Assembly (NCBI RefSeq): GCF_036345175.1
Contig: NZ_CP107780.1
Span: 9,858,001-9,922,000, forward strand
Reading direction: 5' to 3'
DNA from: Streptomyces sp. NBC_00576
Lineage (GTDB): Bacteria; Actinomycetota; Actinomycetes; Streptomycetales; Streptomycetaceae
Length of the DNA stretch: 64,000 nt
Shown: one piece after another, positions 17,263 through 25,458 of the stretch
Position numbering within the stretch: the first letter of the stretch is position 1
Layout of the letters: each line of letters opens with the position of its first letter
The notes under the pieces: model-generated
What the model saw: only the letters and a program-made list of their open reading frames with translations
Told to the model about the DNA's origin: nothing
Database searches by the model: none
Position numbers and translations under genes: made by a program

Positions 17263-19776
17263 TCACAGCTGGCCGACGGCGGTGACCTTGATGACGGCGC
17301 GGCTCTCCGCGTCAGAGGCCACGAGGTCGACCTCCGCGCTGATGCCCCAGTCGTGGTCGCCGTTCGGGTCGGCGAAGGCCTGACGGACGCGCCACAGCCT
17401 GTTCTGCGGCTCCTCCTCGATCATCAGCAGCCGAGGCCCACGGGCGTCGGGGCCGGTGCCGAGGTCCTCGTACTCGTCCCAGTACTTGTCCATCGCCTCG
17501 CCCCACGCGTCGGCGTCCCAGCCGGCCTCCGCGTCCAGCTCGCCCAGTGCCCCCACCTGGTCGAGCGCGGCCAGCTCGACACGACGGAACATGGCGTTGC
17601 GGACGAGGACACGGAAGGCACGCGCGTTGGCCGTGACCGGCTTGACCTGGTCGGCCTTCTCCTGGGCCTCCTCGGCGGTCATCACCTCCGGGTTGGCGAG
17701 CTGCTCCCACTCGTCCAGGAGGCTGGAGTCGACCTGGCGCACCATCTCGCCCAGCCAGGCGATCAGATCCTGCAGGTCCTCGGACTTGAGGTCGTCGGGG
17801 ACGGTGTGGTCGAGGGCCTTGAAAGCGCCGGCGAGATAGCGCAGCACGATGCCCTCGGTGCGGGCCAGATCGTAGTGCGACACCAACTCGGTGAAGGTCA
17901 TGGCGCGTTCGTACATGTCACGGATGACGGACTTGGGGGAGAGAGGATGATCGCCGACCCACGGGTGGCTCTTGCGGTAAGTGTCGTAGGCGTGGAAGAG
18001 CAACTCCTCCAACGGCTTCGGGTACGAGACGTCCTGGAGGCGCTCCATACGCTCCTCGTACTCGACGCCGTCCGCCTTCATCGCCCCGATGGCCTCGCCG
18101 CGCGCCTTGTTCTGCTGGGCCGCGAGAATCTGGCGCGGATCGTCCAGCGTGGACTCGACCACCGACACCATGTCCAGCGCGTAAGACGGCGACTCCGGGT
18201 CCAGGAGCTCGAACGAGGCCAGCGCGAAGGTGGACAGTGGCTGGTTCAGAGCGAAGTCCTGCTGGAGATCCACGGTCAGGCGCACGATGCGGCCGGTCGC
18301 GTCCGGCTCGTCGAGCTTCTCGACGACGCCGCCGTCCAGGAGCGAGCGGTAGATGGCGATCGCGCGCCGGATGTGCCGCAGCTGCTGCTTGCGCGGCTCG
18401 TGGTTGTCCTCCAGCAGGTGCCGCATCGCGTCGAAGGCGTTGCCGGGACGGGCGATCACCGACAGCAGCATCGTGTGGGTGACCCGGAAGCGGGACATCA
18501 GCGGCTCCGGATCGGAGACGATCAGCTTGTCGAAGGTGCTCTCCGTCCAGCCGACAAAACCCTCGGGTGCTTTCTTGCGGACCACCTTGCGGCGCTTCTT
18601 CGGGTCGTCGCCCGCCTTGGCGAGCGACTTCTCGTTCTCGATAACGTGCTCGGGCGCCTGCGCGACGACGAAGCCCGCCGTGTCGAAGCCCGCACGGCCC
18701 GCCCGACCGGCGATCTGGTGGAACTCACGCGCGCGCAGGTTCCGTACACGATTGCCGTCGTACTTCGTCAGCGCCGTGAACAGCACCGTACGGATGGGCA
18801 CGTTGACGCCTACGCCGAGCGTGTCCGTGCCGCAGATGACCTTCAACAGGCCTGCCTGGGCCAGCTTCTCGACCAGGCGGCGGTACTTCGGGAGCATGCC
18901 GGCGTGGTGGACGCCGATGCCATGCCGGACGTAACGGGACAGGTTCTGGCCGAACTTGGTGGTGAAGCGGAAGTTGCCGATCAGCTCGGCGATCCTGTCC
19001 TTCTCCTCGCGCGTGCACATGTTGATGCTCATCAGCGCCTGCGCCCGTTCCACCGCCTGCGCCTGGGTGAAGTGCACGATGTAGACGGGCGCCTGCCGGG
19101 TCTCCAGCAGCTCCGTCAGCGTCTCGGTCATCGGCGTCAGCTTGTACTCGTACGACAGCGGGACCGGGCGGATCGCCGAGCGAACCACCGAGGTCGGGCG
19201 ACCGGTGCGGCGAGTGAGGTCCTTCTCGAACATCGAGACGTCGCCCAGCGTCGCCGACATCAGGATGAACTGCGCCTGCGGCAGCTCCAGGATCGGGATC
19301 TGCCAGGCCCAGCCGCGGTCGGCCTCGGCGTAGAAGTGGAACTCGTCCATCACGACCTGGCCGACGTCCGCCTGCTTGCCGTCGCGCAGCGCGATGGACG
19401 CCAGTACCTCGGCCGTGCAGCAGATGACGGGGGCGTCGGAGTTGACCGAGGCGTCGCCGGTCAGCATGCCGACGTTCTCCGTACCGAAGATCTTGCACAG
19501 CTCGAAGAACTTCTCGGAGACCAGCGCCTTGATCGGAGCCGTGTAGAAGGTGACCTCGTCGCGGGCCAGCGCGGCGAAGTGCGCACCTGCCGCGATCATG
19601 CTCTTTCCGGAGCCGGTGGGCGTCGACACGATCACGTTCGCACCCGAGACCGCCTCGATCAGCGCCTCCTCCTGGTGCGGGTAGAGCGTGAGACCGCGCT
19701 CCTGGGACCACGACTCGAAGGCTTCGTAGAGGGCGTCGGGGTCTGCGGTCTTCGGCAGCTGATCGATGAGGGTCAC
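17263..19776 (-). CDS. DEFH-box RNA helicase with DUF3516-type C-terminus
   Basis: 837 residues from GTG 19776. Superfamily 2 motifs: Walker A STPTGSGKS at 51-59, DEFH at 144-147, SAT at 174-176, and helicase-C motif GRAGRAGFDTAGF. The DEFH box and layout resemble the Ski2/Mtr4/HelY group; the long helical C-terminal half matches the actinobacterial DUF3516 type. Likely role is ATP-driven RNA unwinding in RNA turnover or ribosome-associated work; substrate unknown. The frame extends 20 codons upstream, but the GTG gives the common N-terminus TLIDQLPKTADPDALYEAF. The divergent membrane hydrolase gene begins 145 bases away. Confidence 0.92.
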   Translation of the reverse strand: MTLIDQLPKTADPDALYEAFESWSQERGLTLYPHQEEALIEAVSGANVIVSTPTGSGKSMIAAGAHFAALARDEVTFYTAPIKALVSEKFFELCKIFGTENVGMLTGDASVNSDAPVICCTAEVLASIALRDGKQADVGQVVMDEFHFYAEADRGWAWQIPILELPQAQFILMSATLGDVSMFEKDLTRRTGRPTSVVRSAIRPVPLSYEYKLTPMTETLTELLETRQAPVYIVHFTQAQAVERAQALMSINMCTREEKDRIAELIGNFRFTTKFGQNLSRYVRHGIGVHHAGMLPKYRRLVEKLAQAGLLKVICGTDTLGVGVNVPIRTVLFTALTKYDGNRVRNLRAREFHQIAGRAGRAGFDTAGFVVAQAPEHVIENEKSLAKAGDDPKKRRKVVRKKAPEGFVGWTESTFDKLIVSDPEPLMSRFRVTHTMLLSVIARPGNAFDAMRHLLEDNHEPRKQQLRHIRRAIAIYRSLLDGGVVEKLDEPDATGRIVRLTVDLQQDFALNQPLSTFALASFELLDPESPSYALDMVSVVESTLDDPRQILAAQQNKARGEAIGAMKADGVEYEERMERLQDVSYPKPLEELLFHAYDTYRKSHPWVGDHPLSPKSVIRDMYERAMTFTELVSHYDLARTEGIVLRYLAGAFKALDHTVPDDLKSEDLQDLIAWLGEMVRQVDSSLLDEWEQLANPEVMTAEEAQEKADQVKPVTANARAFRVLVRNAMFRRVELAALDQVGALGELDAEAGWDADAWGEAMDKYWDEYEDLGTGPDARGPRLLMIEEEPQNRLWRVRQAFADPNGDHDWGISAEVDLVASDAESRAVIKVTAVGQL

Positions 19777-19921
19777 GCCCCCATCTTGCCTGTGATCCCA
19801 GGTGAAGGGGGAATCGGATGCCCGTCCGAAGATCACGGCCGCTACGCTGTGTCGCCGACGGAGCGTCAGCGCACCCGGTCAACTGGACAGCGGCGTACGA
19901 GGAATAGGGCGGAAAACGGCC

Positions 19922-20716
19922 ATGATGGGACCAGCACACTCACTCTCGGGGGCCGCTGCCTGGCTCGGTGTCGGAGCCGCCGCGGCGGCGGCAGGCAAAC
20001 CGATGCCCTGGCCGGTCGTCCTGGTCGGTGCCCTGATCTGCGCCGGTGCCGCACTCGCCCCGGACCTCGACCACAAGGCGGCGACCATCTCGCGCGCCTT
20101 CGGGCCGATCTCGCGCGGTCTGTGCGAGATCGTCGACAAGCTCTCCTACGCCGTCTACAAGGCGACGAAGAAGCAGGGCGACCCGCGTCGCTCGGGCGGG
20201 CACCGGACACTGACGCACACCTGGCTGTGGGCGGTCCTGATCGGCGCGGGCGCTTCCGCCGTCGCGATCGCCGGGGGCCGCTGGGCGGTGCTGGCGCTCC
20301 TCTTCGTGCACATCGTGCTCGCCATCGAAGGCCTGCTGTGGCGGGCGACCCGCGGTTCCAGCGCCGACATCCTGGTCTGGCTGCTGGCCGCGACCAGTGC
20401 CTGGATCCTGGCCGGTGTCCTGGACAAACCGGGCAACGGCTCGGACTGGCTGTTCACGGACCCGGGGCAGCAGTACCTGTGGCTCGGGCTGCCGATCGTG
20501 CTGGGCGCGCTGGTGCACGACATCGGGGACGCGCTGACGGTGTCCGGCTGCCCGGTGCTGTGGCCGATCCCGATCGGCCGCAAGCGCTGGTACCCGATCG
20601 GTCCGCCGAAGGCGCTGCGGTTCCGGGCGGGAAGCTGGGTCGAGCTGAAGGTGCTCATGCCGGCGTTCATGCTGCTCGGGGGAGTGGGCTGCGCGGCAGC
20701 GCTCAACTTCATCTGA
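19922..20716 (+). CDS. YdjM-like membrane-bound metal-dependent hydrolase
   Basis: 264 residues; two adjacent ATG codons (19922, 19925). The N-terminus MMGPAHSLSGAA and the motifs APDLDHK, GGHRTLTHTWL and VHDIGDALT carry the conserved His/Asp ligands of the LexA-binding/YdjM inner-membrane hydrolase family. Several membrane helices alternate with these motifs. It probably acts on a lipid or phosphate ester at the membrane; the substrate is unknown. It converges with rpmE2 across a short hairpin. Confidence 0.88.
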   Translation: MMGPAHSLSGAAAWLGVGAAAAAAGKPMPWPVVLVGALICAGAALAPDLDHKAATISRAFGPISRGLCEIVDKLSYAVYKATKKQGDPRRSGGHRTLTHTWLWAVLIGAGASAVAIAGGRWAVLALLFVHIVLAIEGLLWRATRGSSADILVWLLAATSAWILAGVLDKPGNGSDWLFTDPGQQYLWLGLPIVLGALVHDIGDALTVSGCPVLWPIPIGRKRWYPIGPPKALRFRAGSWVELKVLMPAFMLLGGVGCAAALNFI

Positions 20717-20724
20717 GGCCCACT

Positions 20725-20744
20725 GCTGAGACAGCCGTCTCAGC
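20725..20744. terminator. bidirectional hairpin between hydrolase and rpmE2
   Basis: Perfect 8-bp stem GCTGAGAC / GTCTCAGC with a 4-base loop. The right arm overlaps the rpmE2 stop codon. It serves the convergent pair. Confidence 0.6.
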
Positions 20745-20997
20745 TCTGGCCCTCCCCGCCGCCGTAGCGCCGTTCGAAGGCGGCGACGCGGCCCTCGGTG
20801 TCCACCGTCCGGGCCTTGCCGGTGTAGAAGGGGTGGCTCTCGGAGGAGATCTCCACGTCCACCACCGGGTACGTCTCCCCGTCGTCCCACTCGATGGTCT
20901 GCTCGCTCGTCGCGGTGGACCGGGTCAGGAAGGCGTATCCGGCGGCCCGGTCCCGGAAGACGACCGGGTGGTAGGCGGGCTGCTTGTCCTGCTGCAT
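20740..20997 (-). CDS. rpmE2: 50S ribosomal protein L31 type B (zinc-independent)
   Basis: 85 residues, without any cysteine, so the zinc ribbon of the housekeeping L31 is absent. The type B signature is visible: [37 protein letters not shown] and [10 protein letters not shown]. In Streptomyces this paralogue replaces the zinc-containing L31 under zinc starvation and is usually controlled by Zur. I see no TGAAAATGATTTTCA-like Zur box in the 60 bases upstream. ATG 20997 has AGGAG eight bases upstream. Confidence 0.95.
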   Translation of the reverse strand: MQQDKQPAYHPVVFRDRAAGYAFLTRSTATSEQTIEWDDGETYPVVDVEISSESHPFYTGKARTVDTEGRVAAFERRYGGGEGQS

Positions 20998-21057
20998 GGG
21001 TGTTCTCCTCGCTCGGACGGTCGGCGGCCCCTCCGGGCCTTCGTGTCAGGGGGACAG

Positions 21058-21528
21058 TCAGCCGGACAGGGCGTCCTCGTCGACGATGTGCATCGCGGCC
21101 TCCTCGGCCGAGGCCGCGGCGCCGTCGATGCCCACGTCGGTGGCGATCAGCCCGCTCTCCTCGTCCTCGTGCGCGCCCTCGTTGGGGGCCACCAGGCGAC
21201 CGGAACGGGTGGCGCCCACCTCGTTGTCCAGCGGCTCGCCGTCCATGCCCGCCCAGTCGCCGATGCCGTCGCCGTCCGATGCCGCGACGTCCGGCAGCTC
21301 CTCCGCGAGGCGCTGGTCCAGCGTCTCGCCCTGCCTGCGCTCCGCCGCCGTCACACCGGAACGCTCCACCGCCCAGGGACGGTCCGGAGGGGACCAGCCA
21401 CGGTCGAGGGGGTCCCTCACCCCGTCGGTGAGCAGGGTGTCCTCGGCGTCCAGGAGGCCCGCGTCGTCCTGTACCTCGGATCCGTCGGGCTGGTAGACGT
21501 CGTCTCCCCATCCCTCGTCACTGTCCAC
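21058..21528 (-). CDS. DUF5709 family protein
   Basis: 156 residues from GTG 21528, which has a perfect GGAGG five bases upstream; longer in-frame starts lack one. The sequence is acidic and resembles actinobacterial DUF5709 proteins: DVYQPDGSEVQDDAGLLDAE, then DPLDRGWSPPDRPWAVE and TLDQRLAEELPDV. No membrane segment, signal or catalytic motif. Function unknown. It sits between rpmE2 and the ABC exporter pair on the same strand with its own ribosome site. Confidence 0.88.
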   Translation of the reverse strand: MDSDEGWGDDVYQPDGSEVQDDAGLLDAEDTLLTDGVRDPLDRGWSPPDRPWAVERSGVTAAERRQGETLDQRLAEELPDVAASDGDGIGDWAGMDGEPLDNEVGATRSGRLVAPNEGAHEDEESGLIATDVGIDGAAASAEEAAMHIVDEDALSG

Positions 21529-21669
21529 GGGTACCTCCAGGTGGGTGGGGACCGACCCCGCTGCCGCCCACAGGAGCGGGCAGCCGCCTCCAGCGTTCCA
21601 CTCCCCGTCGGGAGCGCGCAACGGGACGAAGCCGACCAGGCCCCGCCCCGCTGCCCGATCAGCGGTGTG

Positions 21670-23451
21670 TCACCCGTGCCACGACCGCCACAGCGCCGCG
21701 TACGCCCCGTCCGCCGCGACCAGCTCGTCGTGGCTGCCCAGCTCGCTGATCCGGCCGTTCTCCACGACGGCGATGACGTCCGCGTCATGGGCCGTGTGCA
21801 GCCGGTGGGCGATGGCGACGACCGTACGGCCGTCCAGGACCCTGGCCAGGGACCGCTCCAGATGACGGGCCGCTCGCGGGTCGAGGAGCGAGGTCGCCTC
21901 GTCCAGGACGAGTGTGTGCGGGTCGGCCAGGACCAGCCGGGCCAGCGCGATCTGCTGGGCCTGCGCCGGGGTGAGCGTGAACCCGCCCGAGCCGACCTCG
22001 GTGTCCAGCCCCTCGTCCAGCGCCCGGGCCCAGCCGTCCGCGTCGACCGCGCCCAGCGCGGCCCACAGTTCGGCGTCCCCGGCGTCCGTGCGGGCGAGCA
22101 GCAGGTTGTCGCGCAGGGAGCCGACGAAGACGTGATGCTCCTGGTTGACCAGCGCGACGTGCGAGCGGACCTCCTCGGCCGGCATCTTCGACAGTTCGGC
22201 GCCGCCCAGGGTGATACGGCCGGTCCGGGGCGCGTAGATCCCGGCGAGCAGCCTGCCCAGCGTGGACTTGCCCGCGCCCGAGGGGCCCACCAGAGCCAGC
22301 CGGGTGCCCGGCGCGACCTCCAGGGACACCTTGCGCAGTACGTCCACGCCCTCCCGGTAGCCGAAGTGCACCTGGTGCGCGTGCACGTCCCGCCCGTCCG
22401 GGGCAAGCGAGGGGTCACCGGCGTCCGGCTCGATGTCCCGGACCCCGACGAGCCGGGCCAGCGACACCTGGGCGACCTGGAGCTCGTCGTACCAGCGCAG
22501 GATGATCCCCACGGGGTCGACGAGCATCTGGGCGAGCAGAGCGCTCGTGGTCAGCTGGCCCACGTCGATCCAGCCCTGGAGCACGAAGACCCCGCCGACC
22601 ATCAGCACCGAGCAGAGCACGGTCACATGGGTGGCGTTGATGACGGGGAAGAGCACACACCGCAGCCACAGCGTGTAGCGCTCCCAGGCCGTCCATTCCC
22701 TGACCCGCCGGTCCGACAGTTCGATCCGGCGTTCGCCCAGCCGGTGGGCCTCGATGGTCCGTCCGGCGTCCACGGTCTCCGCGAGCACGGCGGCGACGGC
22801 GGCGTACCCGGCGGCCTCGGAGCGGTAGGCGGAGGGTGCGCGCCGGAAGTACCAGCGGCAGCCGACCACCAGCAGCGGCACCGCGAGGAGCACGGCCGGC
22901 GCCAGCGGTGGTGCCGTGACGACGAGGCCGCCGAGCAGCAGCGCCGCCCACACCACGCCGATGGCGAGCTGCGGCACGGCCTCGCGCATCGCGTTGGCGA
23001 GCCGGTCGATGTCGGTCGTGATGCGGGAGAGCAGATCACCCGTGCCGGCCCGCTCCAGAACACCCGGCGGCAGCCCGACCGCCCGGACGAGGAAGTCCTC
23101 GCGCAGATCGGCCAGCATCCGCTCGCCGAGCATCGCACCGCGCAGCCGCACCTGCCGTACGAAGACGGCCTGCACGACCAGCGCGGCGGCGAACAGGCCG
23201 ACGGTGAGCTCCAGATGGAGTTCGCGGGCGTCGTCCGAAACCCGTTCGACGAGGTCGCCCAGCAGGTACGGACCGACCATGGAGGCCACCACGGAGACCG
23301 TGTTGACGGTGACCAGCAGCAGGAAGGCACGGCGGTGCCTGCGGAAGAGTTCGCTCACGTAGGCGCGTACGGTCGCGGGGGCACCGACCGGCAGGGTGCT
23401 CGCCGTTGTCGGGGCCGCCGGGTCGTACACCGGTGGCGCCATGCCGATCAT
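21670..23451 (-). CDS. ABC exporter half-transporter with intact Walker A but degenerate signature
   Basis: 593 residues: an N-terminal six-helix ABC transmembrane domain (about 35-320) and a C-terminal nucleotide-binding domain. Walker A GPSGAGKST is intact, as are Walker B LVLDEATSLLD and the H-loop IAHRLHT. The signature, normally LSGGQ, reads LTPAQAQQ (about 21950-21975). It overlaps the upstream partner by ATGA, so the two are made together and probably form a heterodimeric exporter. Substrate unknown. The partner has the complementary defects. Confidence 0.92.
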   Translation of the reverse strand: MIGMAPPVYDPAAPTTASTLPVGAPATVRAYVSELFRRHRRAFLLLVTVNTVSVVASMVGPYLLGDLVERVSDDARELHLELTVGLFAAALVVQAVFVRQVRLRGAMLGERMLADLREDFLVRAVGLPPGVLERAGTGDLLSRITTDIDRLANAMREAVPQLAIGVVWAALLLGGLVVTAPPLAPAVLLAVPLLVVGCRWYFRRAPSAYRSEAAGYAAVAAVLAETVDAGRTIEAHRLGERRIELSDRRVREWTAWERYTLWLRCVLFPVINATHVTVLCSVLMVGGVFVLQGWIDVGQLTTSALLAQMLVDPVGIILRWYDELQVAQVSLARLVGVRDIEPDAGDPSLAPDGRDVHAHQVHFGYREGVDVLRKVSLEVAPGTRLALVGPSGAGKSTLGRLLAGIYAPRTGRITLGGAELSKMPAEEVRSHVALVNQEHHVFVGSLRDNLLLARTDAGDAELWAALGAVDADGWARALDEGLDTEVGSGGFTLTPAQAQQIALARLVLADPHTLVLDEATSLLDPRAARHLERSLARVLDGRTVVAIAHRLHTAHDADVIAVVENGRISELGSHDELVAADGAYAALWRSWHG

Positions 23452-25253
23452 GCCGTCTCTCCGATTTCCTTGAGCTCTTCCAGTTCACCCAGGTCGTCCA
23501 GCTCGCGGCCGATGGCCGCCTCGTCCTCGGTCTCCCGGGTCACCACGGCCCGGTATCGCGGTTCCTTGTGCACCAGTTCGCGGTGCACACCGACCGCGGC
23601 GACCTCGCCCTCGTGGATCAGCACGACCCGGTCCGCATGGTCCAGGAGCAGCGGTGAGGAGGTGAACACGACGGTCGTGCGGCCGGCGCGCAACTCCCGC
23701 ACCCCGTCGGCGATCCGGGCCTCGGTGTGCGAGTCGACGGCCGACGTCGGTTCGTCGAGCACGAGCACCTCGGGGTCCGTGATCAGCGACCGTGCCAGCG
23801 CCAGCCGCTGGCGCTGCCCGCCCGACAGTGACCGTCCGCGCTCGGTGATCCGCGCGTCCAGCGGGTCCTCGGCATCGAGCGACCCCTGCACGAGTGCCTC
23901 CAGTACGTCCCCGCACTGGGCGGCGGCCAGCGCCGCGGCGGCGCTCACCGCACCCGAGGCGGGCACGTCGAGCAGCTCGCGCAGCGAACCGGAGAGCAGC
24001 ACCGGGTCCTTGTCCTGGACGAGGACGGCCGTTCGGGTGCTGGAGAGCGGTAGCTCGTCGAGCGGCACCCCTCCGAGGAGCGCCGACGTGCCCTCCTCGG
24101 AGGGGTGCCCGCCCAGCCGCTCCGCCAGCAGACCCGCCGCGTCGGGATCGCCGCACACCACGGCGGTCAGACGTCCGGCGGGTGCCAGCAGCCCGGTCGC
24201 GGGATCGTACAGATCGCCGGCCGGTACCACCGCCTCGCGCGAGCCCGCCGTGTCCGTGGCGCGCTCGAGGGACAGCACCCGCGCGGCCCGTTTAGCGGAG
24301 GGCCGCGAGAAGGAGTACGCCATGGCGATCTCCTCGAAGTGCCGCAGCGGATACGTCAGCAGCATGACCGCGCTGTACACGGTGACCAGCTCGCCGACGG
24401 TGATCCGGCCCTGCCTCGCCAGGTGCACACCGTGCCAGATGACCGCGATCATCAGCAGGCCCGGCAGCAGCACCTGGATCGCCGAGATCAGTGCCCACAT
24501 ACGGGCGCTGCGCACGGCCGCGTGACGCACCTCCTGCGAGGCCCGGCGATAGCGGTCGAGGAAGAGCTCCTCGCCGCCGATGCCGCGCAGCACCCGCAGT
24601 CCCGCGACGGTGTCCGAGGCCAGTTCGGTCGCGCGGCCCGCCTTCTCGCGCTGGAAGTCGGCGCGCCGGGTGGCCCGGGGCAGCAGCGGCAGCGCGGCGA
24701 GGGCGAGGACGGGGACACCCACGGCGACGACGATGCCGAGCGCCGGCTGGTAGACGTACAGGCCGACGCAGACCAGGACGACGGTCAGGGCGGCGGCGGT
24801 GAACCGGGAGAGGGCCTCCACGAACCAGCCGATCTTCTCCACGTCCCCTGTGGAGACGGCGACGATCTCACCGGCCGCTACCCGCCGCGTCAGTGCCGAG
24901 CCCAGCTGGGCGGTCTTGCGGGCAAGGAGCTGCTGGACGCGGGCGGCGGCCGTGATCCAGTTGGTGACCGCGGCCCGGTGCAGCATGCTGTCGCCGAGTG
25001 CGATGGCCACGCCGCACCCCACCATCAGCCCGCCCGCGAGGGCCAGCCGCCCGCCCGAGCGGTCGACGACGGCCTGGACGGCGAATCCGACGCCGAACGG
25101 CAGCCCGGAGACGGCCACGAAGTGCACCAACCCCCAGGCGAGGGAGGTGAACTGCCCGCCGAGCTGGTTGCGGAACAGCCACCACAGAAATCTGGGGCCC
25201 GAGCGCGCATCCGGCTCACCAGGGTCGGGATACGGAAGGTCTTGGATCTTCAT
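23448..25253 (-). CDS. ABC exporter half-transporter lacking Walker A Lys and H-loop His
   Basis: About 601 residues; ABC transmembrane domain then nucleotide-binding domain. The Walker A position reads VVCGDPDAAGLLAERLGG, without the GKS/T (near 24120-24160), and the H-loop reads VFTSSPLLL instead of an AHR-type sequence. The signature LSGGQRQRLALAR and Walker B VLVLDEPTSAVD are intact. With its partner this predicts one complete and one non-catalytic ATP site. Start: ATG 25253 (MKIQDLPYPDPG) is preferred; an in-frame ATG at 25280 is possible. Neither has a strong ribosome site. Confidence 0.9.
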   Translation of the reverse strand: MKIQDLPYPDPGEPDARSGPRFLWWLFRNQLGGQFTSLAWGLVHFVAVSGLPFGVGFAVQAVVDRSGGRLALAGGLMVGCGVAIALGDSMLHRAAVTNWITAAARVQQLLARKTAQLGSALTRRVAAGEIVAVSTGDVEKIGWFVEALSRFTAAALTVVLVCVGLYVYQPALGIVVAVGVPVLALAALPLLPRATRRADFQREKAGRATELASDTVAGLRVLRGIGGEELFLDRYRRASQEVRHAAVRSARMWALISAIQVLLPGLLMIAVIWHGVHLARQGRITVGELVTVYSAVMLLTYPLRHFEEIAMAYSFSRPSAKRAARVLSLERATDTAGSREAVVPAGDLYDPATGLLAPAGRLTAVVCGDPDAAGLLAERLGGHPSEEGTSALLGGVPLDELPLSSTRTAVLVQDKDPVLLSGSLRELLDVPASGAVSAAAALAAAQCGDVLEALVQGSLDAEDPLDARITERGRSLSGGQRQRLALARSLITDPEVLVLDEPTSAVDSHTEARIADGVRELRAGRTTVVFTSSPLLLDHADRVVLIHEGEVAAVGVHRELVHKEPRYRAVVTRETEDEAAIGRELDDLGELEELKEIGETA

Positions 25254-25421
25254 GACGTCCCAGTGGCTCGCATCTCGCATGAGGGGGTGGTCGTGGGGGG
25301 TTGGGAGGGGCGGGTAATGCCTACAACGGGCCGTGAAAGGTTCGCTCCACAGAGTGGCCGGAGGCAAACGGTTTTCCGGCGAGAGGCGTGGATTCGGCCC
25401 GATTGGCGGTTGTTCGCCTCA

Positions 25422-25451
25422 TTGCCGTGCGGGGCCGACTGCCCGTAGAAC
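25422..25451 (+). promoter_or_regulatory. promoter of the PNGase A-like gene, leaderless arrangement
   Basis: -35 TTGCCG (25422-25427) and -10 TAGAAC (25446-25451) with an 18-base spacer. The expected transcription start is about at the ATG (25459), which has no ribosome site, so a leaderless mRNA is likely. Confidence 0.5.
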
Positions 25452-25458
25452 ACCGGCC

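Noticed and set aside
16930..24525. A 2531-residue plus-strand ORF
   Set aside because: It is antisense to TesB, a helicase, L31, DUF5709 and two ABC genes. Such ORFs arise from third-position GC bias; the encoded sequence is low-complexity Arg/Gly/Asp-rich without any domain.
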